In this document: piece by piece, positions 42,812-52,316 of the stretch | Layout of the letters: each line of letters opens with the position of its first letter | Numbering within the stretch: the stretch's first letter is position 1 | Source: Salinimicrobium profundisediminis | Lineage (GTDB): Bacteria > Bacteroidota > Bacteroidia > Flavobacteriales > Flavobacteriaceae | NCBI RefSeq assembly: GCF_026241755.1 | Contig: NZ_JAPJDA010000013.1 | Location: 1-64,000, forward strand | Direction: 5' to 3' | DNA length: 64,000 nt | The notes under the pieces: generated by a model | Told to the model about the DNA's origin: nothing | Database searches by the model: none | Seen by the model: only the letters and a program-made list of their open reading frames with translations | Made by a program: the position numbers and the translations under genes

Positions 42812-44128
42812 TTAATTCCCCGAAGTCATTTTGAAAACCTTTCCGGTAGTACCTACAGGGCCTTCTTCATCGGTTGTAAGCACAAACATTTCTCCTTCCT
42901 TGTTCTGACCGAAAGACAGCAAATAATGGCCAACTGAAGTAGAGTTGGTCTGAGCAATTTTCAGCTCTTGAAAATCCCACATGCCGGTCTCTTTTGGAGT
43001 TGACATGAACACGGCTCCCGCAGGTTTTCCATGATGCTGTGTCCAGGTACCAAAAATGTATTTCCCGTCCATATTTTTAAGGTCTTTACCCCTGTAAACA
43101 TAGCCTCCTATTACGACCAGTCCATTGCCTCCATCGTCAAGGCCACCCTGTTTAAACTCGATGACGGGATTTATTAGAGGGTTGCCTATCTTATCTTTTT
43201 CAGGACATTCCTCCTTCTCTTTATCGTTGTTATAAACATTGAAGCAGTGAGTGCCTTCCTTGACATTCCATCCATAATTGCCACCTTTTGTGATTACACT
43301 TACTTCTTCCCAAAGTACCTGTCCCGCATCCCCCGCAATGAGATCTTTGTTTCCTTTCATATCAAAGGAGAACCTGTATGGATTCCTAAGCCCATAGGCG
43401 TAGATCTCGTCCATTCCCTCCTTATCTACAAAAGGATTGTCTTCAGGAATATCATAAGGAGCATCTCCATTTACGTCAATTCTCAGGATACTGCCCAGCA
43501 GGTTTTGCTCTACATCCTGACCGTTTCCTCCTGCATTTTTTTCATACCAATCGGGGACATGGCCCATATCGATATCGTTTGCTCCTCCTCCATCGCCAAG
43601 GGCAATGTAGAGGTAATTGTCTGGCCCAAAGGCCAAAGTCCCAGCATTGTGATTATCCTGTGGCTGATCGACCTTCAGAATGATCTTTTCTGAAGCTTTG
43701 TCAGCCATATCGGGGTTATCCGGAGAGACCCTGAATTCTGAAATGTGGCTGGTATGATCCCAGTTCTCGGGACCATCCCCACTCAGGGGTGCACTATAAT
43801 AGACGAAGAACCTGCCGTTTTCACTATAATTGGGGTGAAAAGCAAGTCCTAACAAACCTCGTTCTTCATGGGCATCTTTTAGTTCAACTATCTTATTTTT
43901 CAGATTTAAGAATGGTTCTTCCAAAAGTCCTTTTTGGGGAGTATGAATTCGGATCACCCCTACCTGGTCAACGATGAAATACCTTCCAGATTCATCAGGA
44001 GATTCAACAAATGCCACAGGGGAAACTAGATTATCTGCTACAACCTCCAGTCCTACCGATTCCTGCGAAAAAGTTGCGAAGGATATAGTTAATAAGCAGA
44101 TTAAAGAGAAAAAGGATTTGATTTTCAT
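42812..44128 (-). CDS. PQQ-dependent sugar dehydrogenase-like protein
   Basis: A 438-residue secreted beta-propeller related to soluble glucose/sorbosone dehydrogenases. The signal peptide ends in ATFSQ; DERGLLGLAFHPNYSENGRFFVYYS, DHNAGTLAFGPDNYLYIALGDGGG, and YGLRNPYRFSF are the family landmarks, shown here as separate stretches. Cofactor PQQ synthesis genes are not near, so it may use an imported cofactor or none. It is complete, unlike the lipoprotein fragment of the same superfamily at 38376. Confidence 0.88.
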   Translation of the reverse strand: MKIKSFFSLICLLTISFATFSQESVGLEVVADNLVSPVAFVESPDESGRYFIVDQVGVIRIHTPQKGLLEEPFLNLKNKIVELKDAHEERGLLGLAFHPNYSENGRFFVYYSAPLSGDGPENWDHTSHISEFRVSPDNPDMADKASEKIILKVDQPQDNHNAGTLAFGPDNYLYIALGDGGGANDIDMGHVPDWYEKNAGGNGQDVEQNLLGSILRIDVNGDAPYDIPEDNPFVDKEGMDEIYAYGLRNPYRFSFDMKGNKDLIAGDAGQVLWEEVSVITKGGNYGWNVKEGTHCFNVYNNDKEKEECPEKDKIGNPLINPVIEFKQGGLDDGGNGLVVIGGYVYRGKDLKNMDGKYIFGTWTQHHGKPAGAVFMSTPKETGMWDFQELKIAQTNSTSVGHYLLSFGQNKEGEMFVLTTDEEGPVGTTGKVFKMTSGN

Positions 44129-44495
44129 AATGGTCTATTTTTAGTGGAATTCCTTGTTATCAATCTGTTAGCAAGGTACACAAAACCATATACAGCAGTG
44201 GTTAACAGGCTGTTAAAGACTGACATATGACTGATAAGTCTATAAATACTAAATCGACATTTAACCGCTCTATTTAACTATGATTTAAACTTATCCTCTT
44301 ATTAACTTTAAAGAGAGTAAAGTATTAGTTCTTCAATAGTATTTCTATCATTTTATTTTAAAAAAAAGAAGAATATTTGAATGTAATTTTATCCATGGCT
44401 ATCTATAGTAAAAATCGATTCCGCTAGGAGAGACATTTTATTTTTAAGTTTTTTATTCAGAATAGAGGATATAATTGTTAATTATGACATATTTT
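44129..44495. other. AT-rich spacer without a gene
   Basis: No gene, hairpin terminator or repeat that I can support. It holds the upstream region of the dehydrogenase gene and the downstream region of the channel-like gene. Confidence 0.45.
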
Positions 44496-45473
44496 TTAGC
44501 TTTCTTGATCCTGTTCCACGACCTGGTGCCAGCTAAGGCCCTCGCTTCTAAGCAAGCTCCCCAAAATACGCCTACGCTCAACCAACTCTTGTGAGTTTCT
44601 TTGAGTCAAACTGCGCGGTAAATCTTCATTGCCTGGGGAAACTTCAGCTTTAGGCAAGCTGCGGGAGAAATTTTTATCTAGATTTCGAAGAAAATCTGAC
44701 AGAGAAGAACGCAAAATTTTCAATTCCTCCCGAAAATTTTCTCCCTTGTTAGATTTAAGAAGAATTGATAAAGCCTCATCTAATCTTGTGATATTAATAC
44801 TGAACGAGTCTTTCACTTGGGACCGACTGTAGTAATGAACAACAGGATAAGCCTGATGACTTACGGAATGTTCGTCTACCTTCTCCTGAAGGTCAAGGAT
44901 CTGTAGGTAACTATAGGGGGAATCTAGTCTAAGTAACTTATTTGCTATGGCCTGGGGGCTATTACCCAAATTATGGATGCTTTTCGCCAGGGTTCTTTTC
45001 TTTACCACAGCAGATGAAACTGAAAGAAAATAAGTCATCGAGCTGGTGAAAAAAATGAATCCAAAGAAGGAAAAGCAGCTCGTAACCAGTTCAAAAAAAG
45101 GCGATATAGGTTTAAAATTTCCCATCCCCAGAGTAGAAAGTATATATCCAGTAAAATAGAGCCGTTCCCAGAAATTTGCTACTCTGCCGCTACTGTTAGT
45201 AATATCCTCGGGGTTGGAAGAATAAACCAGGAAAAGTCCAAACCAAATCATAGAAAGCCATACTGCGAGGATCATGAGATTTATGAATAGCCCGTGATAG
45301 TTATAAAGCTTTCTCCCAAAAATCCCCACACAGAACTGTAGTATCCTATCTGATAAAATTGCCACATTTTCAGAAATAAAACCCGCCCCACTGGCGGAAA
45401 GAGTAGTGTAAAAGAAATCATGTATAGCTATTAATAGTATAATGAATCCAAGGATTAGCAATGTTTCTGACAT
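44496..45473 (-). CDS. Ion-channel-like membrane protein with altered selectivity filter
   Basis: A 325-residue membrane protein with helices at about 3-25, 45-80, then a pore segment and a further helix near 128-155. The pore reads FTGYILSTLGMGNFKPISPFF, laid out like a two-transmembrane K+ channel loop (TVGYGD), but with TLGMGN in place of TVGYGD. The C-terminal 160 residues are a cytoplasmic, helical regulatory part. Relatives in Bacteroidetes are annotated as potassium channels; the filter change makes true K+ selectivity uncertain. The small upstream gene lies 27 bases away and is probably co-transcribed. Confidence 0.7.
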   Translation of the reverse strand: MSETLLILGFIILLIAIHDFFYTTLSASGAGFISENVAILSDRILQFCVGIFGRKLYNYHGLFINLMILAVWLSMIWFGLFLVYSSNPEDITNSSGRVANFWERLYFTGYILSTLGMGNFKPISPFFELVTSCFSFFGFIFFTSSMTYFLSVSSAVVKKRTLAKSIHNLGNSPQAIANKLLRLDSPYSYLQILDLQEKVDEHSVSHQAYPVVHYYSRSQVKDSFSINITRLDEALSILLKSNKGENFREELKILRSSLSDFLRNLDKNFSRSLPKAEVSPGNEDLPRSLTQRNSQELVERRRILGSLLRSEGLSWHQVVEQDQES

Positions 45474-45500
45474 TTTATTATTTATTTGTTTTTATCTATG

Positions 45501-45728
45501 TTATAATTTTTGAGAAGCCAATATAAATAGACCCTGAAATTCATCCTGAAATCCTACAAAAAAAGAATCATTAGGTGAAATTTCTTTCTCTCCTTTAGAA
45601 TCAACCTCTATTACAGGCTCACAGAAAACTTCTTCTGCTATCCACCATCCCAACTCTACAATTACTATTGAAGCGAAAATCAGACACCATAGCCGCTTAT
45701 TCGCATCTCTCTCTCTTTTGAAATCCAT
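45501..45728 (-). CDS. Small hypothetical membrane protein
   Basis: A 75-residue protein with a basic N-terminus (DFKRERDANKR), one membrane segment (LWCLIFASIVIVELGWWIA) and an acidic outer part. It is 27 bases upstream of the channel-like gene and likely shares its transcript. No family recognised. The ATG at 45728 is preferred over a TTG 27 bases further upstream. Confidence 0.5.
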   Translation of the reverse strand: MDFKRERDANKRLWCLIFASIVIVELGWWIAEEVFCEPVIEVDSKGEKEISPNDSFFVGFQDEFQGLFILASQKL

Positions 45729-45874
45729 AACGTAATTTGTATCAATTTTGAACAAATTAGTTATTATGGATTTCGCCCTGTTCTATTATTTTAGAAAATA
45801 CATTCACTATCCCAGGATAATGGTAATTTAGATTGTAATGTCTTTGTCAAGGAACCATAGATTTTCATTATATG

Positions 45875-46718
45875 CTAAACCTTTGCAGCTCTAAGACGCC
45901 AAGCATTTGCTATTACCGCAACAGGGCTGCAATAGCCAAGGCAGCAATTATAGGTGAAAGAAGTATTACTAAAAATGACTACGGCAATCCTGCTGCAACT
46001 GGAATACCCAGGGTCTTGTTTTCAATAAGCTCGTTCAAAAAACATCCAGGTGGCATAAAAAACAACAGGAACAGATAGCCCTAAATGAACCCATTTCCGG
46101 TACTTTCAATCCATTAGCTCTAACAGTGGATTATCTGAAAACATTTCCTCAGACATCGCTGCTATTAAATTAGGAACGGTGAAGACAGTAGCAGTCAAGA
46201 ACTTCTTCAGCAGTTTCTTAAGTCTTATCATCTCCATCCACACCTCCTTCCATAGGCACAAGATCCATCCCGCAAATTGGGCAGGAACCCATTTCATCCT
46301 CTACTGTTTTAGGATGCATGAGGGAGGTAAATCACTGAGGCATCTTTTGCGAAAACGGTACTTCCACAAGATTCACCCTACACACCGTGCAATCCCCGGG
46401 TTTGTTGTAGGTTTTTTCCTCCTCGCAGTACATTGGATAATAAAAGGTTCCAGATCCTCCCGTCGCTTTTTATGTATTTTCTTTAGACGGTTTTTTGGGT
46501 TTCTCTCCCGGCACAGTGATAGAATAAGTTCCTCCATCTTCCTCCAGCTTTTTCTGAAAGGTTTTAAGTGGAATATGTTTATCCATCTCTATCATCGCCT
46601 CTTCCTTTTCTAGGTCTACCGAAGCCTTTGTGACTCCTTCTACTTCATTTAAGGTTTTTTCGACACGGCTACGGCAGCCGTTGCAGGTCATCCCGTGAAC
46701 AGCATAGGTATGCGTCAT
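45875..46718 (-). pseudogene. Gutted copper-transporting P-type ATPase gene (CopA-like)
   Basis: Read on the minus strand, the parts of a CopA follow in order. First an HMA domain (ATG 46718, HGMTCNGCRSRVEK) that ends at a stop at 46470. In the same frame comes a first heavy-metal-binding domain (YPMYCEEEKTYNKPGDC), a stop (46332-46334), a second one (GSCPICGMDLVPM) and a stop (46218-46220). After a frameshift there is the first helix region (KKLLKKFLTATVFTVPN), another stop (46106-46108), and GLSVPVVFYATWMFFERAY. Then, near 46020, the sequence jumps to the last transmembrane pair (KTLGIPVAAGL, LLSPIIAALAIAA, NAWRLRAAKV). The phosphorylation, ATP-binding and CPC segments are gone. Only the 82-residue HMA stub (46470-46718) may still be made. 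Confidence 0.85.
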
Positions 46719-46957
46719 ATTGTTTGAGAACTACCTTCATCCTCAAGTGGTAGAGCAATAGAATAGCTTCCTTTCGTTTCTTCCAGTGCCTGCTGTAGCT
46801 TTGCCACGGGCACATGCTGCTTCATCTCAATAACTGCCTGTTCATTCTGAAGGTTTACTTCAACATTAGATACTCCTTCAACTCCCTGCAAAGCTTTCTC
46901 CACCGTACTTCGGCAGCCGTTGCAGGTCATTCCTGATATTTTATATTTATGGGTCAT
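46715..46957 (-). CDS. Stand-alone heavy-metal-associated (HMA) domain protein
   Basis: An 80-residue copper-chaperone-like protein with MTHKYKISGMTCNGCRSTVEK at the start, where GMTCxxC is the metal-binding loop. It is about ten residues longer than CopZ, with an acidic tail. Its stop overlaps the ATG of the CopA stump by four bases, so it was the first gene of a CopZ-CopA unit. It is closely similar to the stump's own HMA domain (shared GMTCNGCRS and VEGV), which suggests duplication. Confidence 0.88.
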   Translation of the reverse strand: MTHKYKISGMTCNGCRSTVEKALQGVEGVSNVEVNLQNEQAVIEMKQHVPVAKLQQALEETKGSYSIALPLEDEGSSQTI

Positions 46958-47017
46958 TTAATTACGTTTTTAGTTAAAATAATTTACGCTACTATTCTGT
47001 AAAAGTAGAATTTGTAT

Positions 47018-48340
47018 TTACTCATGGGAATGCATATCAGCTTCCCCTTCGTCAAACCTGTTTTTCAGAAAGAAAAATTCAGCAATAAAAATTAGAATAA
47101 TAGAAGGAACCGCGACATAAATTATAAATATGTCAGTTTGAGATTTTACAATCAAGAAGGCAAGAAGAACAACAACATCAAGAATAATTGCTGTAATCAA
47201 AATAGCTGATTTTGCTTTTACTTCCTTTCTCAGATATCTCAAAACCCCCACATGAACGATTATATCCATGACCAGGTAGAAAATAGCACCCAAAGAAGCA
47301 ATTCGGCTTAGGTCAAAGAATATGGTCAAGATAATTGCAATTACTACTATATATATCAGCATATGCCTTTGGATAGTTCCAGACATTCCAAGATGGCTAT
47401 GGGGGATTAAATGCATATCTGTGAGCATTCCTGTCATCCGGGAAACTGCAAAAATACTGGCGATCACCCCGGAAACCGTTGCTATAATAGCAATTCCAAC
47501 GGTAAAGATTAATCCAAAATCCCCGAACAGGGGCCGAGCAGCTTCCGCAAGCGAGTAATCTTTTGCTTCTATTATTTGAGTAATAGAAAGATTCGATCCT
47601 ACAGCCAGAGCTACTAAAAAATAGATTACCACACAAGTTGATAAAGAAATTACTATGGCCCTACTAACATTTTTGTGAGGCTTTTCAATTTCACTCCCGC
47701 TATTGGTTATAGTAGTAAAACCTTTATATGCCAAAATAGATAAGGCAAGTGCAGCAACATAATCAACAATGCTGTTTTTGCGTTCTTCAGAAGGAACAGC
47801 CGCATCCAGATCCACCCCGGAAGCCCAAAGGGCTCCAGCTGCAAAAATAATTAAACCTCCAATTTTTAAAGCTGCCATATAAAGGGAGATTTTTCCAATT
47901 GCTTTATTTCCAAGAATATTTACAACAAAGGCTGTTATAAGCAATCCTACCCCTAAGGCTGGAACCCAGAAGCTTCTTTCCCCAGCATCAAATAGCTGCA
48001 AGGTGTAACTCCCAAATGTCCTGGCGACCAGGCTTTCATTAATAATCATAGAAAAGGCCATGAGCAAAGATGCGGCAGCTGTAATAGTTCCTTTGCCATA
48101 CGCTTTTTGCAGGTACATAGCTATCCCTCCTGCTGAAGGATAAGCATTGGACATTTTAATATAAGAGTAGGCACTAAAACCGGAAATAATTCCTCCCAGG
48201 ATAAAAGCATATGCAAAGTATTCCCCGGAGAGTTCGGCCACCTGCCCAAGGAGCGCAAAAATCCCTGCACCAATCATTACACCTGTTCCCATTGCCACCG
48301 CACCGGTAAGGGAAAGGCTGTTCTTTTTATATTCAGACAT
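47018..48340 (-). CDS. APC-family amino acid permease
   Basis: A 440-residue transporter with 12 helices. The first is GAVAMGTGVMIGAGIFALLGQ, with the unwound GTGVMIGAG motif of the amino acid-polyamine-organocation family. Substrate unknown; relatives import neutral amino acids or polyamines. It lies between the HMA gene and the PRC-barrel gene without obvious coupling. Confidence 0.88.
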   Translation of the reverse strand: MSEYKKNSLSLTGAVAMGTGVMIGAGIFALLGQVAELSGEYFAYAFILGGIISGFSAYSYIKMSNAYPSAGGIAMYLQKAYGKGTITAAASLLMAFSMIINESLVARTFGSYTLQLFDAGERSFWVPALGVGLLITAFVVNILGNKAIGKISLYMAALKIGGLIIFAAGALWASGVDLDAAVPSEERKNSIVDYVAALALSILAYKGFTTITNSGSEIEKPHKNVSRAIVISLSTCVVIYFLVALAVGSNLSITQIIEAKDYSLAEAARPLFGDFGLIFTVGIAIIATVSGVIASIFAVSRMTGMLTDMHLIPHSHLGMSGTIQRHMLIYIVVIAIILTIFFDLSRIASLGAIFYLVMDIIVHVGVLRYLRKEVKAKSAILITAIILDVVVLLAFLIVKSQTDIFIIYVAVPSIILIFIAEFFFLKNRFDEGEADMHSHE

Positions 48341-48452
48341 ATAATTCTTTAAAAAAAATCAATCAACCTTCAATATAACTTCAAAAAAAGGAAATTCCGG
48401 GCTTTCATTTAATAAGCTGAATTCCTTTGACTATAAGTAGACCTGCATTTCC

Positions 48453-49004
48453 TCATTCTTCATCAGAACCGAAAAAAGTCCTTTCATTGAAATCCTCCTG
48501 GTTGTAAAAATTCCCTTGCGTATAACTGATTTCCTCCTTTTGTTTTGCGGAAAAAATTAGCAGAGTCTTCTTTTCATCTTCAATAGCGAGACTTTTTAAG
48601 TTTTTATAGGTGGGCAATGTTTTTAGTTTCTCAGCACTTACTTGTTCCTGAACAACAATTTTTTGTTTCTCTTGATTTAGTTCTGCTCTTCCTATGGGAA
48701 TTAAAACATCCTTATCCTCTTTTACATTTATCTCTAATCCCACAACGAGGTATCTTATTCTTTTCTGGGTTTTGTCGAACAAAAAATCCTTCAGCTTTCC
48801 CACTCTTGTTCCAGTAGCATCAACTATCTGCCTTCCATAAATCCTGGAAAAATGATCATCAATTTTGTAGTCGCTGTTCTTAAGCTCTTCCAAATGTTCA
48901 AGTGGTGCAGAAATCTCATTAGGATCTCTTGAGGTACTTCTTTTTATATCCTGACCAACCTCATCATATTTCCACTTCTGTATCATTATTCTGTGTCTCG
49001 TCAT
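48453..49004 (-). CDS. PRC-barrel domain protein
   Basis: A 183-residue cytoplasmic protein with one PRC-barrel domain at about 52-115 (IYGRQIVDATGTRVGKLKDFLFD, then RIRYLVVGLEI). The flanks are charged and probably flexible. PRC-barrels bind photosynthetic reaction centres or RNA-processing factors; stand-alone members in metal islands have no known role. A 199-base spacer separates it from the CopB gene, so it probably has its own promoter. Confidence 0.8.
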   Translation of the reverse strand: MTRHRIMIQKWKYDEVGQDIKRSTSRDPNEISAPLEHLEELKNSDYKIDDHFSRIYGRQIVDATGTRVGKLKDFLFDKTQKRIRYLVVGLEINVKEDKDVLIPIGRAELNQEKQKIVVQEQVSAEKLKTLPTYKNLKSLAIEDEKKTLLIFSAKQKEEISYTQGNFYNQEDFNERTFFGSDEE

Positions 49005-49203
49005 ATCCTAATTTTAATCGGGTTTAATTATTTCAAAACATATCATTAAAAACTAAACATATTATTTTTCAAAGTAAAAATTGGACCCTTGATTTCCCTT
49101 TATAATTCTAATCAGTGAGAAAGAAATATTTTAGCCTTTGCAAGTGTCTCCATTGCAAAATTTTTCATGAAAATTAAATGAAATTTTCCAAGAACTTTTT
49201 CTC

Positions 49204-51348
49204 CTATTTTCCAATCTTTTTCTTCAGTAACTGCGCATTAATTGCAACAATAACTGTACTCAAACTCATAAACACGGCCCCAACGGCAGGTCCTAACACA
49301 AAACCTGTGGAATAAAGTACTCCGGCAGCTAATGGAATGGCTACAACGTTATAACCCGTTGCCCATACCAGGTTCTGAATCATCTTATCATAAGTAGCTT
49401 TTCCAAAAAGGATTAGATTGGCAATATCCTGAGGATTACTGTTGACCAGGATGATATCGGCAGTTTCTGCAGCCACATCTGTTCCCGAACCTACTGCAAT
49501 ACCAACGTTCGCCTGAGCCAAAGCCGGCGCATCATTAACCCCGTCACCGGTCATGGCCACAAATTCTCCCTTACTTTCCAATTCTTTAACTATTTCCACT
49601 TTTTGATGGGGTAAGACTTCTGCATAATATCCATCCAGACCGAGTTTGTCACTAACTCCTTTAGCGGTCCTCTCATTATCCCCTGTTGCCATAAAAACTT
49701 TAATATTGTTCTCTTTAAATATCCTGATGGCGTCTGCAGACTCGGGTCTAATCTCATCGGCAAGCGCGATATACCCGGCTAATTCACCGTTGATCAATAC
49801 AAAAACCACAGTTTCGGCTGCATCGCTATAGGCATCTTCGGGGATGTTGATATTTTCATCCCGCAAGTATCCAGGACTTACTACTTTCACCTCTTTTCCC
49901 TCTACAGTGGCCTCGACTCCTTTGCCGGTAATGGCATTAAAGTTTTCTGGTTTTGGAATAGGGACTTTATCATCTTTTACTTTTTTGATGATCCCAACAG
50001 CAATAGGGTGTTCAGAACTCTGTTCTAACGCGCTGGAAAGCCTTAGAATCTCTTCCTTGGAGAATTTATCATTCACAGATTCGATACGGGTGACGCCGAA
50101 GTCCCCTTTAGTAAGGGTTCCGGTTTTATCAAAAAGTAAGGCGGTAATTTTTCGGGATTCTTCAAAAGCCGTTCGGTTACGAATTAACAATCCATTTTGG
50201 GCAGATACTGCTGTAGAAATTGCGACTACAAGTGGAATTGCCAGTCCTAGCGCATGGGGGCAGGCAATGACCATAACCGTCACCATTCTCTCAAGTGCGT
50301 ACACAAAAGGAAAGCCTAAGATCAACCAAACCGCAAGAGTGCCAAAACCAATACCCAATGCTATGTAGGTCAACCATTTTGCGGCCCTGTCGGAAAGGTT
50401 TTGCATTTTGGATTTGGATTTTTGCGCTTCCTCCACCATAGTGATCACCTTATTGAGATAGCTATCCTTCCCGGTATGTTCGACTTTAGCCTTTAAGGAT
50501 CCATTGCCGTTAATAGATCCACCAATTATTTTTTGATCTGTACTTTTCTTTACCGGTTTTGATTCCCCGGTAAGCATCGACTCATTCAGGTAGCTTTCAC
50601 CCTCCACGATTATAGCATCTGCAGGCACTTTTTCACCAGGTTTAACAAGAATTATATCTCCTTTTTTTAGCGTATCCAGCTTTACATCTTCAATCTGATC
50701 TCCGTTTACCCGATGCGCTTCCGCAGGCATCATACTCACCAAAAGCTGTAAAGCTTTGGAAGCACCCAAAACAGATTTCATTTCAATCCAATGCCCTACC
50801 AGCATAATAGCAATAAGCGTAGCGAGTTCCCAGAAAAAGTCAACACCCTCGAGACCAAAGACCGTGGCAGAACTGTAGAGATAAGCCACTGTAATTGCCA
50901 TAGAAATGAGGGTCATCATCCCTGGGGCAGCTTTTTTCACTTCAGACCAAAAGCCTTTCAAAAATGGCCAGCCTCCATAGAAGTAAACAACAGTCGAGAG
51001 GGCAAAAAGGATGTACTTATTTCCTGGTAGAAGATATTTGTACCCAAAGAAATCCTGGATCATTGGCGACAGAAAGAGGATTGGGATAGTTAAAACAAGA
51101 GTTACCCAAAAACGCTTCTTAAAATCTTCAATCATCATTTTATGGTGATCATGACCTGCATGGCCATGAGCGGGTTCATCATCGTCATGTTTCCCCCTGT
51201 CATGATCCATCATGTCCCGGTCCATCGCCTTATTGTGCCCATGTTTTGTTTTTTCAGCAAGGTCATCCTTTAAGTTAGCTTCTTCTTTTCTTGCTTCCCG
51301 CTTCGCTGAATTCTTTGACTCCTCCTTGTGTTCGTCGTGATGTTCCAT
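49204..51348 (-). CDS. copB: Copper-exporting P-type ATPase, CopB type
   Basis: A 714-residue P1B-3-type ATPase for Cu/Ag export across the inner membrane. The N-terminal 75 residues are His/Asp-rich (HGHNKAMDRDMMDHD, HGHAGHDHHK) in place of an HMA domain. The membrane metal site is CPH (C363-H365), which separates it from the CPC of CopA; the phosphorylated Asp is D407 in DKTGTLT, and the ATP-binding HP motif and GDGVNDAPAL hinge follow. All parts are intact, in contrast to the gutted CopA nearby. It is the last gene of the long minus-strand unit, 11 bases after the small DUF gene. Confidence 0.95.
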   Translation of the reverse strand: MEHHDEHKEESKNSAKREARKEEANLKDDLAEKTKHGHNKAMDRDMMDHDRGKHDDDEPAHGHAGHDHHKMMIEDFKKRFWVTLVLTIPILFLSPMIQDFFGYKYLLPGNKYILFALSTVVYFYGGWPFLKGFWSEVKKAAPGMMTLISMAITVAYLYSSATVFGLEGVDFFWELATLIAIMLVGHWIEMKSVLGASKALQLLVSMMPAEAHRVNGDQIEDVKLDTLKKGDIILVKPGEKVPADAIIVEGESYLNESMLTGESKPVKKSTDQKIIGGSINGNGSLKAKVEHTGKDSYLNKVITMVEEAQKSKSKMQNLSDRAAKWLTYIALGIGFGTLAVWLILGFPFVYALERMVTVMVIACPHALGLAIPLVVAISTAVSAQNGLLIRNRTAFEESRKITALLFDKTGTLTKGDFGVTRIESVNDKFSKEEILRLSSALEQSSEHPIAVGIIKKVKDDKVPIPKPENFNAITGKGVEATVEGKEVKVVSPGYLRDENINIPEDAYSDAAETVVFVLINGELAGYIALADEIRPESADAIRIFKENNIKVFMATGDNERTAKGVSDKLGLDGYYAEVLPHQKVEIVKELESKGEFVAMTGDGVNDAPALAQANVGIAVGSGTDVAAETADIILVNSNPQDIANLILFGKATYDKMIQNLVWATGYNVVAIPLAAGVLYSTGFVLGPAVGAVFMSLSTVIVAINAQLLKKKIGK

Positions 51349-51359
51349 AATTCCTGAAT

Positions 51360-51665
51360 TTACTGGTTAATTTGTCTTAGTTTGGTTCGCATTGTTTCCG
51401 AAATATTTTCTGAATAGATACCGTATGCATCTACCAAAATCCCCCTGACCCCATAACGGGAAGAGATATCAAATAATATACTGTTGTCATCTGTACTGCT
51501 CATTCCTTCAAATCTATATACTTCATTGACCAAAAAATCCTGTGGGTGTATCTCCAGCTTTAAAGAGGGGCACTCAAGACAGTGAGGCTTTAAATTAAAA
51601 TCATATTTGTAACCTCTGGCCTGGAGGCCATTCACAGCTTCTGAAAGGGTGTCATAATTATTCAT
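51360..51665 (-). CDS. Small conserved protein, database-named PRPP synthetase-like
   Basis: A 101-residue protein of a family found in Bacteroidetes that I recall as being labelled phosphoribosylpyrophosphate synthetase in databases. Conserved stretches are MNNYDTLSEAVNGL, CLECPSLKLEIHPQDF, YRFEGMSSTDDNSILFDIS and GVLVDAYG-like GILVDAYGIYS. It contains no PRPP-binding loop and is far too short to be that enzyme, so the name is likely wrong. The CLEC pair may bind metal. It is encoded five bases after the unknown secreted protein gene. Confidence 0.7.
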   Translation of the reverse strand: MNNYDTLSEAVNGLQARGYKYDFNLKPHCLECPSLKLEIHPQDFLVNEVYRFEGMSSTDDNSILFDISSRYGVRGILVDAYGIYSENISETMRTKLRQINQ

Positions 51666-51671
51666 TTTCTT

Positions 51672-52316
51672 TTATTTATAAGTCATTGTAAAATAACTGT
51701 TGTCTTCTTCGATAAATTCTTGAAAGTTCAATAGACCTTGTCCATTTAATTTCTCGTTAACAGTATAATTTAGTTGCTTAATGCGAATCCCCCACGCATA
51801 GGTCTTAATATTGATCTTTGAATTAATAGTTTTTTTGTTGTCATTGAACTTTCGGTCATATATCTTTATAATACTTTTGGAACCAAAAAAATCGAGCAGT
51901 CCCGAATCAAAAGTCATTTCCAATTCTATATTTTCAAGGTTGTCCAAATCGTAAAGCCTTTTAAATTTTTCAGAGGTGGTATTAACCTTGGTCTGCCTTG
52001 ATTTTGGGTTGGAAAACGGCAAAGCCGTTATTATAATACTGGCTTCATCAGGCTTACAGAGATAGGTCGTGGTGTATTTATCGGTCAATTTTTTGTCTTT
52101 ATCCAACAATTCTGTAACTACCTCAATTTCATAATATCCATTTTTCTTTATTGTTTCACCCGCTTCAAATATTTGTTTATTGAGAAAAGCACCTTTTTCA
52201 TCAAAATTCTCACGAATGACCACTCTGCCTGAAATCTGCCCTATAAGCATTTCCGTTTGTCCAGTCATTGTGATGCTGAATAAGATAAATAGTACTATAA
52301 ATCCTTGTTTTCTCAT
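51672..52316 (-). CDS. Secreted protein of unknown function
   Basis: A 214-residue exported protein with signal peptide MRKQGFIVLFILFSITMTGQ, then strand-rich sequence without cysteines. A conserved-looking opening (GQISGRVVIRENFDEKG) may be a small beta domain. Its ATG overlaps the stop of the prs gene by four bases, so it belongs to the same operon. I do not recognise a family. Confidence 0.6.
   Translation of the reverse strand: MRKQGFIVLFILFSITMTGQTEMLIGQISGRVVIRENFDEKGAFLNKQIFEAGETIKKNGYYEIEVVTELLDKDKKLTDKYTTTYLCKPDEASIIITALPFSNPKSRQTKVNTTSEKFKRLYDLDNLENIELEMTFDSGLLDFFGSKSIIKIYDRKFNDNKKTINSKINIKTYAWGIRIKQLNYTVNEKLNGQGLLNFQEFIEEDNSYFTMTYK

Noticed and set aside
43247-43693. 148-codon frame antisense to the sugar dehydrogenase gene
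   Set aside because: Shadow of an intact, motif-bearing gene.
45872-46078. 68-codon plus-strand frame
   Set aside because: It is the antisense of the last CopA helices.
46179-46613. 144-codon plus-strand frame over the CopA remnant
   Set aside because: The minus strand shows ordered CopA domains; the plus frame is Arg/Phe/His-rich with no relative.
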